The notes under the pieces are model-generated. The model worked only from the letters and a program-made list of their open reading frames with translations. It ran no database searches and was not told where the DNA came from. DNA of 64,000 nucleotides. Origin: Paracoccus haematequi (lineage in GTDB: Bacteria > Pseudomonadota > Alphaproteobacteria > Rhodobacterales > Rhodobacteraceae). Shown here one piece after another: positions 16,154 through 27,222 of this stretch; within the stretch, counting starts at the first letter, position 1; each line of letters starts with the position of its first letter. The DNA lies in contig NZ_UZWE01000033.1 of the NCBI RefSeq assembly GCF_900631945.1, forward strand, positions 62,001 through 126,000. Direction: 5' to 3'. Position numbers and translations under genes: made by a program.

Positions 16154-18646
16154 ATGAAGTCGCATGTAAAGGTTCTTGTCGTCGGGGGCGGCGCGGTCGG
16201 CTGCGGCATCGCCCTGCATCTGGCCCGCGCCGGATGGGAAACCCTGCTGGTCGAGCGGGACGAGCTGACCGCCGGATCCACCTGGCACGCGGCGGGCCTG
16301 CTGCCGCTGTTCAACATGGGCTATGCGACGACCCATATCCATGACTATTCGGTGAAGCTGTATGCCGAACTGGAAGCCCAGACCGGCCTGAACGCGGGCT
16401 TCACGCGCTGCGGCAACCTGCGCATGGCCCAGACCGACGCCCGGATGGACGAATACATGCTGTATTCCGCCACCGCCGAGACGGTGGGGATCGAGCATGA
16501 ATTCCTGTCGCCCCGGCAGATCAAGGACCGCTGGCCCCTGGTCCGCACCGAAGATCTGAAGGGCGCGTTGTTCCACCCGACCGATGGCTATATCAACCCC
16601 GCCGACGTGACCCAGGCGATGGCCAAGGGCGCGCGCATGGCCGGGGCCGCGATCGAGCGCAAGATTCAGGTCAATGCCTACAAATGGACCGGCAGCGAAT
16701 GGATCGTCACCTGCGAAAAGCTGGTGGAAAAGGGCGGCAACCTGGTCGGTTCCGGCGAGACCTTCGAGATCCGGGCCGAGCATGTCGTGACCGCGACCGG
16801 CAACCACGCGCAGCGCACCGCGCGCCTGCTGGGCATCAAGATCCCCGCGATCCCGGTCGAGCACCAGTATATCGTCACCGAACCCGACCCGGCCCTGGTC
16901 AAGTGGCGCGCCGAGGGGAATCCCGAACATCCGGTCCTGCGCGATGCCGACGCGAAATGGTATGTGCGCGAGGAACGCGGCGGCTGGATCCTGGGACCGT
17001 ATGAAAGGAACGCCCCCGCGCGGTTCCTGTATGACGTGCCCGACAGCTTCCGCGCCGACCTGTTCCCGCTGGACCTGGAACGGATCGAGGAAGAATACAT
17101 GTCGATGATCCATCGGATCCCCAGTTCAGAGACGGTGGGGCTGAAGGACGATTTCAACGGCCCGATCTGCTATACCCCCGACGGCAACCCGCTGGTGGGC
17201 CCGGCGCCGGGGTTGCGCAACATGTGGCTGGCCGAGGGGTTCAGCTTCGGCATCACGGCGGCGGGCGGGGTGGGCCATTACCTGACCCAGATGATGGTCG
17301 AGGGCGAGGCCGAGATCGACATGGCGTCCCTGGATCCGCGCCGCTACGGCGGCTGGATGACCACCGAATACGCCGCCCGCAAGAATGAGGAAGCCTATGA
17401 ACACGTCTTCATCCTGCACCACCCCGACGAGGAACGGGAAGCCTGCCGCCCGCTGCGCACCTCGCCCGCCTATGACCGGCAGAAGGCGCGGGGCGCGCAG
17501 TTCGGCCATGTGAACGGCTGGGAACGCCCGAACTATTACGCGCCCGAGGGCTTTGACGACCATGCCAGCCGCAGCTTCCGGCGCGGCGGCTGGTGGCAAT
17601 ATGCCAAGGAGGAGGCCGAGGCGATCCGCAACGCGGCGGGCCTGATCGACGCCACGGCATTCGCCAAGCATACCGTCAAGGGGCCGGGCGCGACCGCCTT
17701 CCTGGACTGGCTGACGACCAACAAGCTGCCCAAGGTCGGCCGCATCAACCTGACCTATGCGCTGACCGATGCGGGCACGACGCGGACCGAATACACCATC
17801 GTCCGCCTGGCCGAGGACAGCTATTACCTGGTCTCGGCCGGGGCCTGGGCGGCCTATGACGGCGACCATCTGGTGAAATCCGCGCAGGACTTCATGGCGG
17901 CGGGCGGCGGGTATGTCGGCATCCAGGACGTGACGACCCAGTGGGGGGTCTTTGCCCTGGCCGGGCCTGCATCCCGCGACATCCTGGCGAAACTGATCCG
18001 GGACGCTCAGCCGGAAACCGCGCTGTCGAACAAGCGGTTCCCCTGGCTGTCGGCCAAGCAGATCGAACTGGGCATGGTGCCGGTGAACGCCATCCGCGTC
18101 GCCTATACGGGCGAGCTTGGCTGGGAACTGCACCACCCGATCGAGATGCAGAACCACCTGTTCGACCGGCTGATGGAAGCGGGCGAACCGCTGGGCATGA
18201 AGCTGGTCGGCGCGCGGGCGCAGAACTGGCTGCGGCAGGAAAAATCCTATCGCGCCTTCGGCACGGAACTGGGCCGCGACGCGACGCCGTTGGAAGCCGG
18301 GCTGGACCGCTTCGTCGATCTGTCCAAGGACTTCCGCGGCAAGGCGGCGATGCAGGACAAGGGCATCCGGTCGATGTGCGTCACGCTGCTGATCGACGGG
18401 CCGCAGGACGCCGATCCCTGGGGGCGCGAGGGGATTTTCCTGGACGGCCGGAAGGTCGGGCGCCTGACCTCCGGCGGCTATTCGGTGGCTTTTGGCAAGC
18501 AGATCGGCATGGGCTATGTCCGCCCCGACCTGGCTGCGCCAGGGACCAGGCTGAAGGTCCGCATGTTCCGCGACTTGTGGGATGCCGAAGTGGCCGAGGA
18601 CAGCCCCTATGATCCGCAGAACGCCCGGATCCGAGTGGACGGCTGA
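16154..18646 (+). CDS. Dimethylglycine/sarcosine dehydrogenase-like flavoprotein (DAO domain + GcvT-like domain)
   Basis: 830 residues, typical of DMGDH/SDH. N-terminal FAD-binding oxidoreductase domain (about 1-390) with VVGGGAVGCGIALHLARAG and the GSTWHAAGLLP motif, whose His is the known covalent FAD attachment site in this family. The C-terminal half (about 430-820) is a GcvT-like tetrahydrofolate-binding domain with YTGELGWELHHP, RAQNWLRQEKSYRAFG and GGYSVAFGKQIGMGYV. Expected reaction: oxidative demethylation of an N-methylated glycine, passing the C1 unit to folate. Which substrate is unclear. Start at ATG after GGGAG. Confidence 0.85.
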   Translation: MKSHVKVLVVGGGAVGCGIALHLARAGWETLLVERDELTAGSTWHAAGLLPLFNMGYATTHIHDYSVKLYAELEAQTGLNAGFTRCGNLRMAQTDARMDEYMLYSATAETVGIEHEFLSPRQIKDRWPLVRTEDLKGALFHPTDGYINPADVTQAMAKGARMAGAAIERKIQVNAYKWTGSEWIVTCEKLVEKGGNLVGSGETFEIRAEHVVTATGNHAQRTARLLGIKIPAIPVEHQYIVTEPDPALVKWRAEGNPEHPVLRDADAKWYVREERGGWILGPYERNAPARFLYDVPDSFRADLFPLDLERIEEEYMSMIHRIPSSETVGLKDDFNGPICYTPDGNPLVGPAPGLRNMWLAEGFSFGITAAGGVGHYLTQMMVEGEAEIDMASLDPRRYGGWMTTEYAARKNEEAYEHVFILHHPDEEREACRPLRTSPAYDRQKARGAQFGHVNGWERPNYYAPEGFDDHASRSFRRGGWWQYAKEEAEAIRNAAGLIDATAFAKHTVKGPGATAFLDWLTTNKLPKVGRINLTYALTDAGTTRTEYTIVRLAEDSYYLVSAGAWAAYDGDHLVKSAQDFMAAGGGYVGIQDVTTQWGVFALAGPASRDILAKLIRDAQPETALSNKRFPWLSAKQIELGMVPVNAIRVAYTGELGWELHHPIEMQNHLFDRLMEAGEPLGMKLVGARAQNWLRQEKSYRAFGTELGRDATPLEAGLDRFVDLSKDFRGKAAMQDKGIRSMCVTLLIDGPQDADPWGREGIFLDGRKVGRLTSGGYSVAFGKQIGMGYVRPDLAAPGTRLKVRMFRDLWDAEVAEDSPYDPQNARIRVDG

Positions 18647-18667
18647 AACTGCGCGTGGCGCCGCCGG

Positions 18668-19222
18668 TCAGCCGATCAGCAGGCGCAACGCGGCCTCGTA
18701 TGACGAGAGCTCCAGGGGCGAATTCGGCGGCCGGCGCTGACCCATGTTCAGCGCCGCATAGCCGTGCGTCAGCCCCCAGACAGCGGTTTCCAGGGCCGCT
18801 GCCGGGCGCCCCTGGACGAAGGGCGCGCACATCTGTTTCAGCACGAAATAGCTGCCAAGCGCGGTCTTGCCCAACTCGGGGTCTTGGGTGGACAACTGGT
18901 CGAACATCAGCCGGAACAACCCTCTGCGCGAGGATGCGAACTGGATATAGGCCAGGTTCACGCCCAGAAGGCGCTGAAACGGATCGCTGTCGGACATGCC
19001 GTCGCGCGCGGCATTCAGGTGGTCCAGGAAGGACTGGAATCCGCAGGTCGCGATCGCGACCTTCAGCCCCGGCAACCCGCCGAAATGATGCGCCGGCGCG
19101 GCATGGGACACGCCCGCCCGTGCGGCTATTCGCCGCAGGGTCAACCCTTCGGTCCCGTCCTCGTCCAGGATGTCCATCCCGGCCTGAATCAGTAGCTGGG
19201 GCAGGTCAGGGCGCGGGGCCAT
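18668..19222 (-). CDS. TetR-family transcriptional regulator (WHG-type C-domain)
   Basis: 184 residues. Residues 8-55 form the TetR helix-turn-helix (ILDEDGTEGLTLRRIAARAGVSHAAPAHHFGG). The C-terminal ligand domain carries the VWGLTHGYAAL segment characteristic of the WHG subfamily. It converges with the flavoprotein gene (21 bases apart). A near-palindrome TTGACAGTGTAAA lies 19 bases upstream of its start and is the likely autoregulatory operator. Ligand unknown. Confidence 0.88.
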   Translation of the reverse strand: MAPRPDLPQLLIQAGMDILDEDGTEGLTLRRIAARAGVSHAAPAHHFGGLPGLKVAIATCGFQSFLDHLNAARDGMSDSDPFQRLLGVNLAYIQFASSRRGLFRLMFDQLSTQDPELGKTALGSYFVLKQMCAPFVQGRPAAALETAVWGLTHGYAALNMGQRRPPNSPLELSSYEAALRLLIG

Positions 19223-19240
19223 CCCATCTCCATACTCAAC

Positions 19241-19253
19241 TTGACAGTGTAAA
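19241..19253. promoter_or_regulatory. Probable TetR operator
   Basis: TTGACAGTGTAAA, an imperfect dyad (TTkACA-n-TGTmAA) of the size TetR regulators bind, 19-31 bases before the TetR start codon. It fits autorepression. Confidence 0.5.
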
Positions 19254-19360
19254 GATAATCGACAAAATATGCCGCGACCCGGATGGTTAACGGTACGCTC
19301 AGGAATGAGTCGGCCGTATTTTTTGTGCTTTTGTCAGGGGTTTCCGGGTCGCCTGCTTAA

Positions 19361-19412
19361 GCTCTGGCCTGTTATTGTTGTTTTTTCGAGTCATTGGTGA
19401 TCGGGCCAGAGC
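19361..19412. other. Long-loop inverted repeat in AT-rich gap; possible small RNA
   Basis: A perfect 9-bp inverted repeat GCTCTGGCC / GGCCAGAGC encloses a 34-base AT-rich loop and is followed on the plus strand by CTTTTTGG. The surrounding gap 19223-19517 is markedly AT-rich for this genome and has no credible gene. It may be a small RNA or a terminator-like element; no homology can be tested here. Confidence 0.3.
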
Positions 19413-19476
19413 CTTTTTGGGCGATCATAACCCTCATTGCAGATTCTGCAACCGACAGGCGAATTTTTTTATCCGG

Positions 19477-19514
19477 AAAAAACAAAAGCCAGACCCGAAG
19501 GTCCGGCTTTTTTT
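19477..19514 (-). terminator. Terminator of tRNA-Gly
   Basis: On the minus strand: GCCGGACC-ttcg-GGTCTGGC (8-bp stem with one G-T pair and a UUCG tetraloop) followed by TTTTGTTTTTT. It starts a few bases beyond the tRNA 3' end. A T-run on the other side makes it potentially bidirectional. Confidence 0.85.
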
Positions 19515-19517
19515 GTT

Positions 19518-19592
19518 TGGAGCGGGCGATGAGATTCGAACTCACGACCCTAACCTTGGCAAGGTTATGCTCTACCCCTGAGCTACGCCCGC
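19518..19592 (-). tRNA. tRNA-Gly (anticodon GCC)
   Basis: A 75-base cloverleaf including encoded CCA. Acceptor arms GCGGGCG/CGCCCGC, D-arm AGCTCAGGGGTAGAGC, anticodon loop TTGCCAA (GCC), T-arm with GTTCGAATC. The T-loop and D-loop consensus bases are intact. Confidence 0.97.
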
Positions 19593-19718
19593 ATCCGTTC
19601 CCGATGGCGTATCGCCTTCGGTGAGCGGTGATTTATGGGACTGCGACGGGGGGTGCAAGAGGAAAATCGCCCAACCCCGCGAAATTTTCCGCCCCGTTGA
19701 CAGTCTGGAGCAAAGCGC

Positions 19719-20366
19719 ATGAACCTGCCCGGAAAAGGGGCGGGCACGGTGGCGACGGTCGATCATCTTTCGGATTTCGTGCGCGAGGCGTTGGCGTCCG
19801 GCCATGACGCGGCGCGAATCCGCGCGGCGCTTGGCGAGGCGGGCTGGACGGGGCCAGAGATCGACCAGGCCTTGTCCGCCTGGGATCCCGGCGGCGACCT
19901 GCCGCCGGTGCCGCGCCCACGGCCCTATGTCTCGGCGCGCGAGGCGATGCTTTACGCCCTGCTGATGATCGCCCTGGTGCTGGTCTGCTATCATATCCTT
20001 GGACTGGGGTTTCAGGTAATAGACCGAGTTTTTCCCGACTTGGTGGACAGGGGACTGCGCGACAGCGGGTCGATGCGGTTTTCCATTGCCGCCCTCATCG
20101 CCTTTCTGCCGCTGTTCGTGGGACTGGACGCACGGATGGCGCGTCGCGACATCGGCTCTGATCCCCGGCGCCGGTCGCAGGCCCGCCGGGTCTTCGCGTC
20201 GATCACGGTGCTGGCGGCTGCCCTGGTGTTGCTGGGCGATGTGGTGGCCGCCGTCCATGCGTTTCTTTCGGGCGACCTGACGCCGCGCCTTGCGGCCAAG
20301 CTGGCCTTGGTCGCGCTGACCGGACTGCTGGTCGCCGCTTGCTATCGCGAGGATCTGGATGGCTAG
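19719..20366 (+). CDS. Membrane protein with DUF5671-like domain
   Basis: 215 residues. The N-terminal ~55 residues form a soluble helical module (LSDFVREALASGHDAARIRAALGEAGWTGPEIDQAL) with UBA-like appearance. After it come about four transmembrane segments (LLMIALVLVCYHILGL; FSIAALIAFLPLFVGLDA; SITVLAAALVLLGDVVAAV; LALVALTGLLVAACY), matching the DUF5671 layout. Function unknown. The stop overlaps the next start by 8 bases (ATGGCTAG), so the two genes form a unit. Confidence 0.75.
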   Translation: MNLPGKGAGTVATVDHLSDFVREALASGHDAARIRAALGEAGWTGPEIDQALSAWDPGGDLPPVPRPRPYVSAREAMLYALLMIALVLVCYHILGLGFQVIDRVFPDLVDRGLRDSGSMRFSIAALIAFLPLFVGLDARMARRDIGSDPRRRSQARRVFASITVLAAALVLLGDVVAAVHAFLSGDLTPRLAAKLALVALTGLLVAACYREDLDG

Positions 20367-20733
20367 GCGGTGGGCGGTCCATGGATTGACGGTGCTTGGC
20401 GTGACGGTGCTGGTGGCGGGGCTGGTCGCCACAGGCGGGCCGGGGCAGGGTCGGGCAGAAAAGCGCGACCGGACGCGGGACAACGACCTTGCCCAGATCG
20501 AGACGCTGCTCGACTGCAAGGCGCAACAGGCGGGGCAGGTTGTGGTCGATCCGACCCCGACCGAGGCTTGCCCGATGACGCCCCGCTTGGCCGATCCCTT
20601 TACCGCCGCACCCTATCGCGTCGAACTTGTGCCGCCCGACAGCGTCCGCCTTTGTGCAGACTTTGAACAGCCGGCGGAAATGTCCCTGCGCGACGAGGCA
20701 GGGTGCAGGGTGGGGCGGATAGAGATTCGCTAG
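20359..20733 (+). CDS. Small exported or anchored protein of unknown function
   Basis: 124 residues: one N-terminal hydrophobic segment (VHGLTVLGVTVLVAGLVATGG) acting as signal or anchor, then a polar domain with four Cys (LDCKAQ, EACPMTP, RLCADF, AGCRVG) suggesting two disulfides in the periplasm. No recognised family. It is translationally coupled to the membrane protein upstream, so they may work together. It converges on uvrA 4 bases away. Confidence 0.7.
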   Translation: MARRWAVHGLTVLGVTVLVAGLVATGGPGQGRAEKRDRTRDNDLAQIETLLDCKAQQAGQVVVDPTPTEACPMTPRLADPFTAAPYRVELVPPDSVRLCADFEQPAEMSLRDEAGCRVGRIEIR

Positions 20734-20737
20734 ACCG

Positions 20738-23590
<2,853 letters not shown>

Positions 23591-23656
23591 GCTGCGTCCC
23601 TGGCCGACCAAGCGCATCAGATAGGGGCGCGGTTCCAAAAAGCAACCGCAAAATGG

Positions 23657-23671
23657 GAACATCCTGCGAAC
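23657..23671 (-). promoter_or_regulatory. LexA (SOS) box of uvrA
   Basis: On the minus strand GTTC-GCAGGAT-GTTC, a perfect match to the alphaproteobacterial LexA consensus GTTC-N7-GTTC, in the uvrA promoter region. The divergent pyc start is about 100 bases away. Confidence 0.8.
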
Positions 23672-23743
23672 ACGACCTTGCGTAAACCTTTTGTTGCAGC
23701 CAGGCCGACGCGCCGCTTGCGCTGCGCTGCGGCATCGCTAGTG

Positions 23744-23757
23744 TTTCGCGCAACTGC
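23744..23757 (+). repeat. 14-mer shared upstream of pyc and uvrB (copy 1)
   Basis: TTTCGCGCAACTGC occurs here, 17 bases before the pyc ATG, and again at 40027-40040, 35 bases before the uvrB ATG. It may be a promoter-proximal or leader element; chance is possible. Confidence 0.35.
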
Positions 23758-23774
23758 GAAGGGGGACCGCGCGA

Positions 23775-26700
23775 ATGTTTCAGAAAATCCTGATCGCCAA
23801 CCGTGGCGAGATTGCGATCCGCGTGATGCGGGCGGCCAACGAGTTGGGCAAGAAGACGGTGGCCGTCTATGCCGAGGAGGACAAGCTGGGCCTGCACCGC
23901 TTCAAGGCGGACGAGGCCTATCGGATCGGCGAGGGTCTGGGGCCGGTGGCGGCTTACCTCTCGATCCCCGAGATCATCCGGGTGGCGAAGGAATCGGGCG
24001 CGGACGCGATCCATCCGGGCTATGGGCTGTTGTCGGAAAACCCCGATTTCGTGGATGCCTGCGTCGCCGCCGGGATCACCTTCATCGGCCCGCGATCCGA
24101 AACGATGCGCGCGCTTGGCGACAAGGCCTCGGCCCGGCGCGTGGCGGTCCAGGCGGGCGTGCCGGTGATCCCCGCGACCGAGGTGCTGGGCGAGGATTTC
24201 GAGGCGATCAAGGCCGAGGCCGCCGGGATCGGCTATCCGCTGATGCTGAAGGCAAGCTGGGGCGGCGGCGGGCGCGGGATGCGGCCGATCAACGGCCCCG
24301 AGGAACTGGTCGAGAAGGTCCGCGAAGGCCGCCGCGAGGCCGAGGCCGCCTTCGGCAATGGCGAGGGTTATCTGGAAAAGATGATCCTGCGCGCCCGCCA
24401 TGTCGAGGTGCAGCTGCTGGGCGACACGCATGGCGGCCTTTATCACCTGTATGAACGCGACTGCACCGTGCAACGCCGCAACCAGAAGGTCGTCGAACGC
24501 GCCCCGGCGCCCTATCTGACCGACGAACAGCGCGCCGAGGTCTGCGAGCTGGCGCTGAAGATCGGCCGCGCCGTCGGCTATCAGAACGCCGGCACCGTCG
24601 AGTTCCTGATGGATATGGACAGCCAGCGGTTCTACTTCATCGAGGTGAACCCGCGCGTCCAGGTCGAGCATACCGTGACCGAGGAGGTCACCGGCATCGA
24701 CATCGTGCAGTCCCAGATCCGCATCGCCGAGGGCGCGACCCTGGCCGAGGCGACAGGTGTTCCCAGCCAGGACAAGATCACGCTGTCGGGCCACGCGCTG
24801 CAATGCCGGGTCACGACCGAGGATCCGCTGAACAACTTCATCCCGGATTACGGCCGGATCACCGCCTATCGCAGCGCCACCGGCAACGGCATCCGCCTGG
24901 ACGGCGGCACGGCCTATTCCGGCGGCGTGATCACCCGCTATTACGATTCGCTGCTGGTCAAGGTCACGGCCTGGGCGCAGACGCCCGAGGGGGCGATCCG
25001 GCGGATGGATCGCGCCTTGCGCGAATTCCGGGTGCGCGGGGTCAGCACGAATATCGACTTCGTGATCAACCTGTTGAAGCACCCGACCTTCCTGGACGAC
25101 ACCTATACGACGAAGTTCATCGACACCACGCCGGATCTGTTCCAGTTCGGCAAGCGCCAGGACCGGGCCACCAAGATCCTGACCTATCTGGCCGACATCA
25201 GCGTGAACGGGCATCCCGAAACCGCGGGCCGCGCCATGCCGCCCGCCCAGGCCCGTCCGCCGGTGCCGCCCGCCCCGAAAGCGCCGCCCGCGCCCGGCAC
25301 CCGGCAGTTGCTGGAGGAGAAGGGCGCCCAGGCCGTGGCCGACTGGATGGCCGGGCAAACGCGCCTGCTGATGACCGACACCACCATGCGCGACGGCCAC
25401 CAGTCGCTGCTGGCGACCCGGATGCGGTCCATCGACATGATCCGCGTGGCGCCCTCCTACGCCGCCAACCTGCCGCAACTGTTCAGCGTCGAATGCTGGG
25501 GCGGGGCGACCTTCGACGTGGCCTATCGCTTCCTCCAGGAATGCCCCTGGCAGCGGCTGCGCGACATCCGCGAACGGATGCCGAACCTGATGACGCAGAT
25601 GCTGCTGCGCGCCTCGAACGGGGTGGGCTATACCAACTATCCCGACAATGTGGTCGTGTCTTTCGTGAAGCAGGCGGCGGCAAGCGGCGTCGACGTGTTC
25701 CGCGTCTTCGACAGCCTCAACTGGGTCGAGAACATGCGCGTCGCCATGGACGCGGTGATCGAGACCGGCAAGATCTGCGAAGGCACGGTCTGCTATACCG
25801 GCGACATGCTGGACCCGGAGCGGTCGAAGTATGACCTGGCCTATTACGTCCGCACCGCGCAGGATCTGAAGGCCGCCGGCGCGCATGTGCTGGGCCTGAA
25901 GGACATGGCGGGCCTGCTGAAGCCCGCCGCCGCGCGCGTCCTGATCAAGGCGCTGAAGGAACAGGTCGGCCTGCCGGTCCACTTCCACACCCACGACACT
26001 TCGGGCCTGGCGGGGGCGACGATCCTGGCCGCAGCCGAGGCGGGGGTGGACGCGGTCGACGCGGCGATGGACGCGTTCTCGGGCGGCACCTCTCAGCCCT
26101 GCCTCGGCTCCATCGTCGAGGCGCTGGAGGGGACCGAGCGCGACACCGGCCTGGACATCGCGGCGATCCGGCAGATCAGCAACTACTGGGAACGCGTGCG
26201 CGAGACCTACGCGGCGTTCGAAAGCGGCCTGCAATCCCCGGCATCGGAGGTCTATCTGCACGAGATGCCGGGCGGGCAGTTCACCAATCTCAAGGCGCAG
26301 GCCCGGTCGATGGGGCTGGAGGATCGCTGGCACGAGGTGGCCCAGGCCTATGCCGACGTGAACCGGATGTTCGGCGACATCGTGAAGGTCACGCCGTCTT
26401 CGAAGGTGGTGGGCGACATGGCGCTGATGATGGTGGCGCAGGGCCTGACGCCCGCGCAGGTGCTGGACCCGGCCGTCGAGGTCAGCTTCCCCGACAGCGT
26501 GGTGGACATGATGAAGGGCAACCTGGGCCAGCCCCCCGGCGGCTGGCCCGAGGCCTTGCAGCGCAAGGTGCTGAAGGGCGAGGCCCCGATCACCGACCGC
26601 CCCGGCGCGCATCTGGAGCCGGTGGACATGGAGGCCACCCGCGCGAAGCTGTCGGCCGACCTGGGCGTCGAGATCGACGACGAGGATCTGAACGGCTACC

Positions 26701-27206
26701 TGATGTATCCCAAGGTCTTTTCCGACTACATGGCGCGGCACGAGACCTATGGCCCGGTCCGCACCCTGCCCACGCGCAACTTCTTCTACGGCATGGAGCC
26801 GGGCGACGAGATCAGCGTCGAGATCGACCCCGGCAAGACCCTGGAGGTGCGCTTCCTGACCATCGGCGAGACCGACGAGAAGGGCGAGGTCAAGGTCTTC
26901 TTCGAACTGAACGGCCAGCCCCGCCAGGTCCGCGTGCCGAACCGCAAGGCCACCGGCACCAAGGCCGCCCGTCCCAAGGCCGATCCCTCGAACGCGGGCC
27001 ATGTCGGCGCGCCGATGCCGGGGGTCGTCGCCTCGGTCGCGGCCACGGCGGGGGCGAAGGTCCGCCAGGGCGACCTGCTGCTGACCATCGAGGCCATGAA
27101 GATGGAAACCGGCCTCCACGCCGACCGCGACGGGGTGGTGAAAGCCGTCCACGTCCGACCAGGCGAACAGATCGACGCAAAAGACCTGCTGGTCGAAGTC
27201 GAGTGA
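23775..27206 (+). CDS. pyc: Pyruvate carboxylase
   Basis: 1143 residues, the single-chain alpha4-type enzyme. Biotin carboxylase domain about 1-460 (FQKILIANRGEIAIRVMRA, ERDCTVQRRNQKVVERAP, EVNPRVQVEHTVTEEVTG); carboxyltransferase about 530-830 with TTMRDGHQSLLATRMR, GLKDMAGLLKP, the metal-site HFHTHDTSG, and the PYC-specific FSVECWGGATFDVAYRF; carrier domain with EAMKMETG near residue 1105. It makes oxaloacetate for anaplerosis. Ribosome site GAAGGGGGA. It is monogenic, divergent from uvrA. Confidence 0.96.
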   Translation: MFQKILIANRGEIAIRVMRAANELGKKTVAVYAEEDKLGLHRFKADEAYRIGEGLGPVAAYLSIPEIIRVAKESGADAIHPGYGLLSENPDFVDACVAAGITFIGPRSETMRALGDKASARRVAVQAGVPVIPATEVLGEDFEAIKAEAAGIGYPLMLKASWGGGGRGMRPINGPEELVEKVREGRREAEAAFGNGEGYLEKMILRARHVEVQLLGDTHGGLYHLYERDCTVQRRNQKVVERAPAPYLTDEQRAEVCELALKIGRAVGYQNAGTVEFLMDMDSQRFYFIEVNPRVQVEHTVTEEVTGIDIVQSQIRIAEGATLAEATGVPSQDKITLSGHALQCRVTTEDPLNNFIPDYGRITAYRSATGNGIRLDGGTAYSGGVITRYYDSLLVKVTAWAQTPEGAIRRMDRALREFRVRGVSTNIDFVINLLKHPTFLDDTYTTKFIDTTPDLFQFGKRQDRATKILTYLADISVNGHPETAGRAMPPAQARPPVPPAPKAPPAPGTRQLLEEKGAQAVADWMAGQTRLLMTDTTMRDGHQSLLATRMRSIDMIRVAPSYAANLPQLFSVECWGGATFDVAYRFLQECPWQRLRDIRERMPNLMTQMLLRASNGVGYTNYPDNVVVSFVKQAAASGVDVFRVFDSLNWVENMRVAMDAVIETGKICEGTVCYTGDMLDPERSKYDLAYYVRTAQDLKAAGAHVLGLKDMAGLLKPAAARVLIKALKEQVGLPVHFHTHDTSGLAGATILAAAEAGVDAVDAAMDAFSGGTSQPCLGSIVEALEGTERDTGLDIAAIRQISNYWERVRETYAAFESGLQSPASEVYLHEMPGGQFTNLKAQARSMGLEDRWHEVAQAYADVNRMFGDIVKVTPSSKVVGDMALMMVAQGLTPAQVLDPAVEVSFPDSVVDMMKGNLGQPPGGWPEALQRKVLKGEAPITDRPGAHLEPVDMEATRAKLSADLGVEIDDEDLNGYLMYPKVFSDYMARHETYGPVRTLPTRNFFYGMEPGDEISVEIDPGKTLEVRFLTIGETDEKGEVKVFFELNGQPRQVRVPNRKATGTKAARPKADPSNAGHVGAPMPGVVASVAATAGAKVRQGDLLLTIEAMKMETGLHADRDGVVKAVHVRPGEQIDAKDLLVEVE

Positions 27207-27222
27207 CGCGCCGCCGCGGCCC

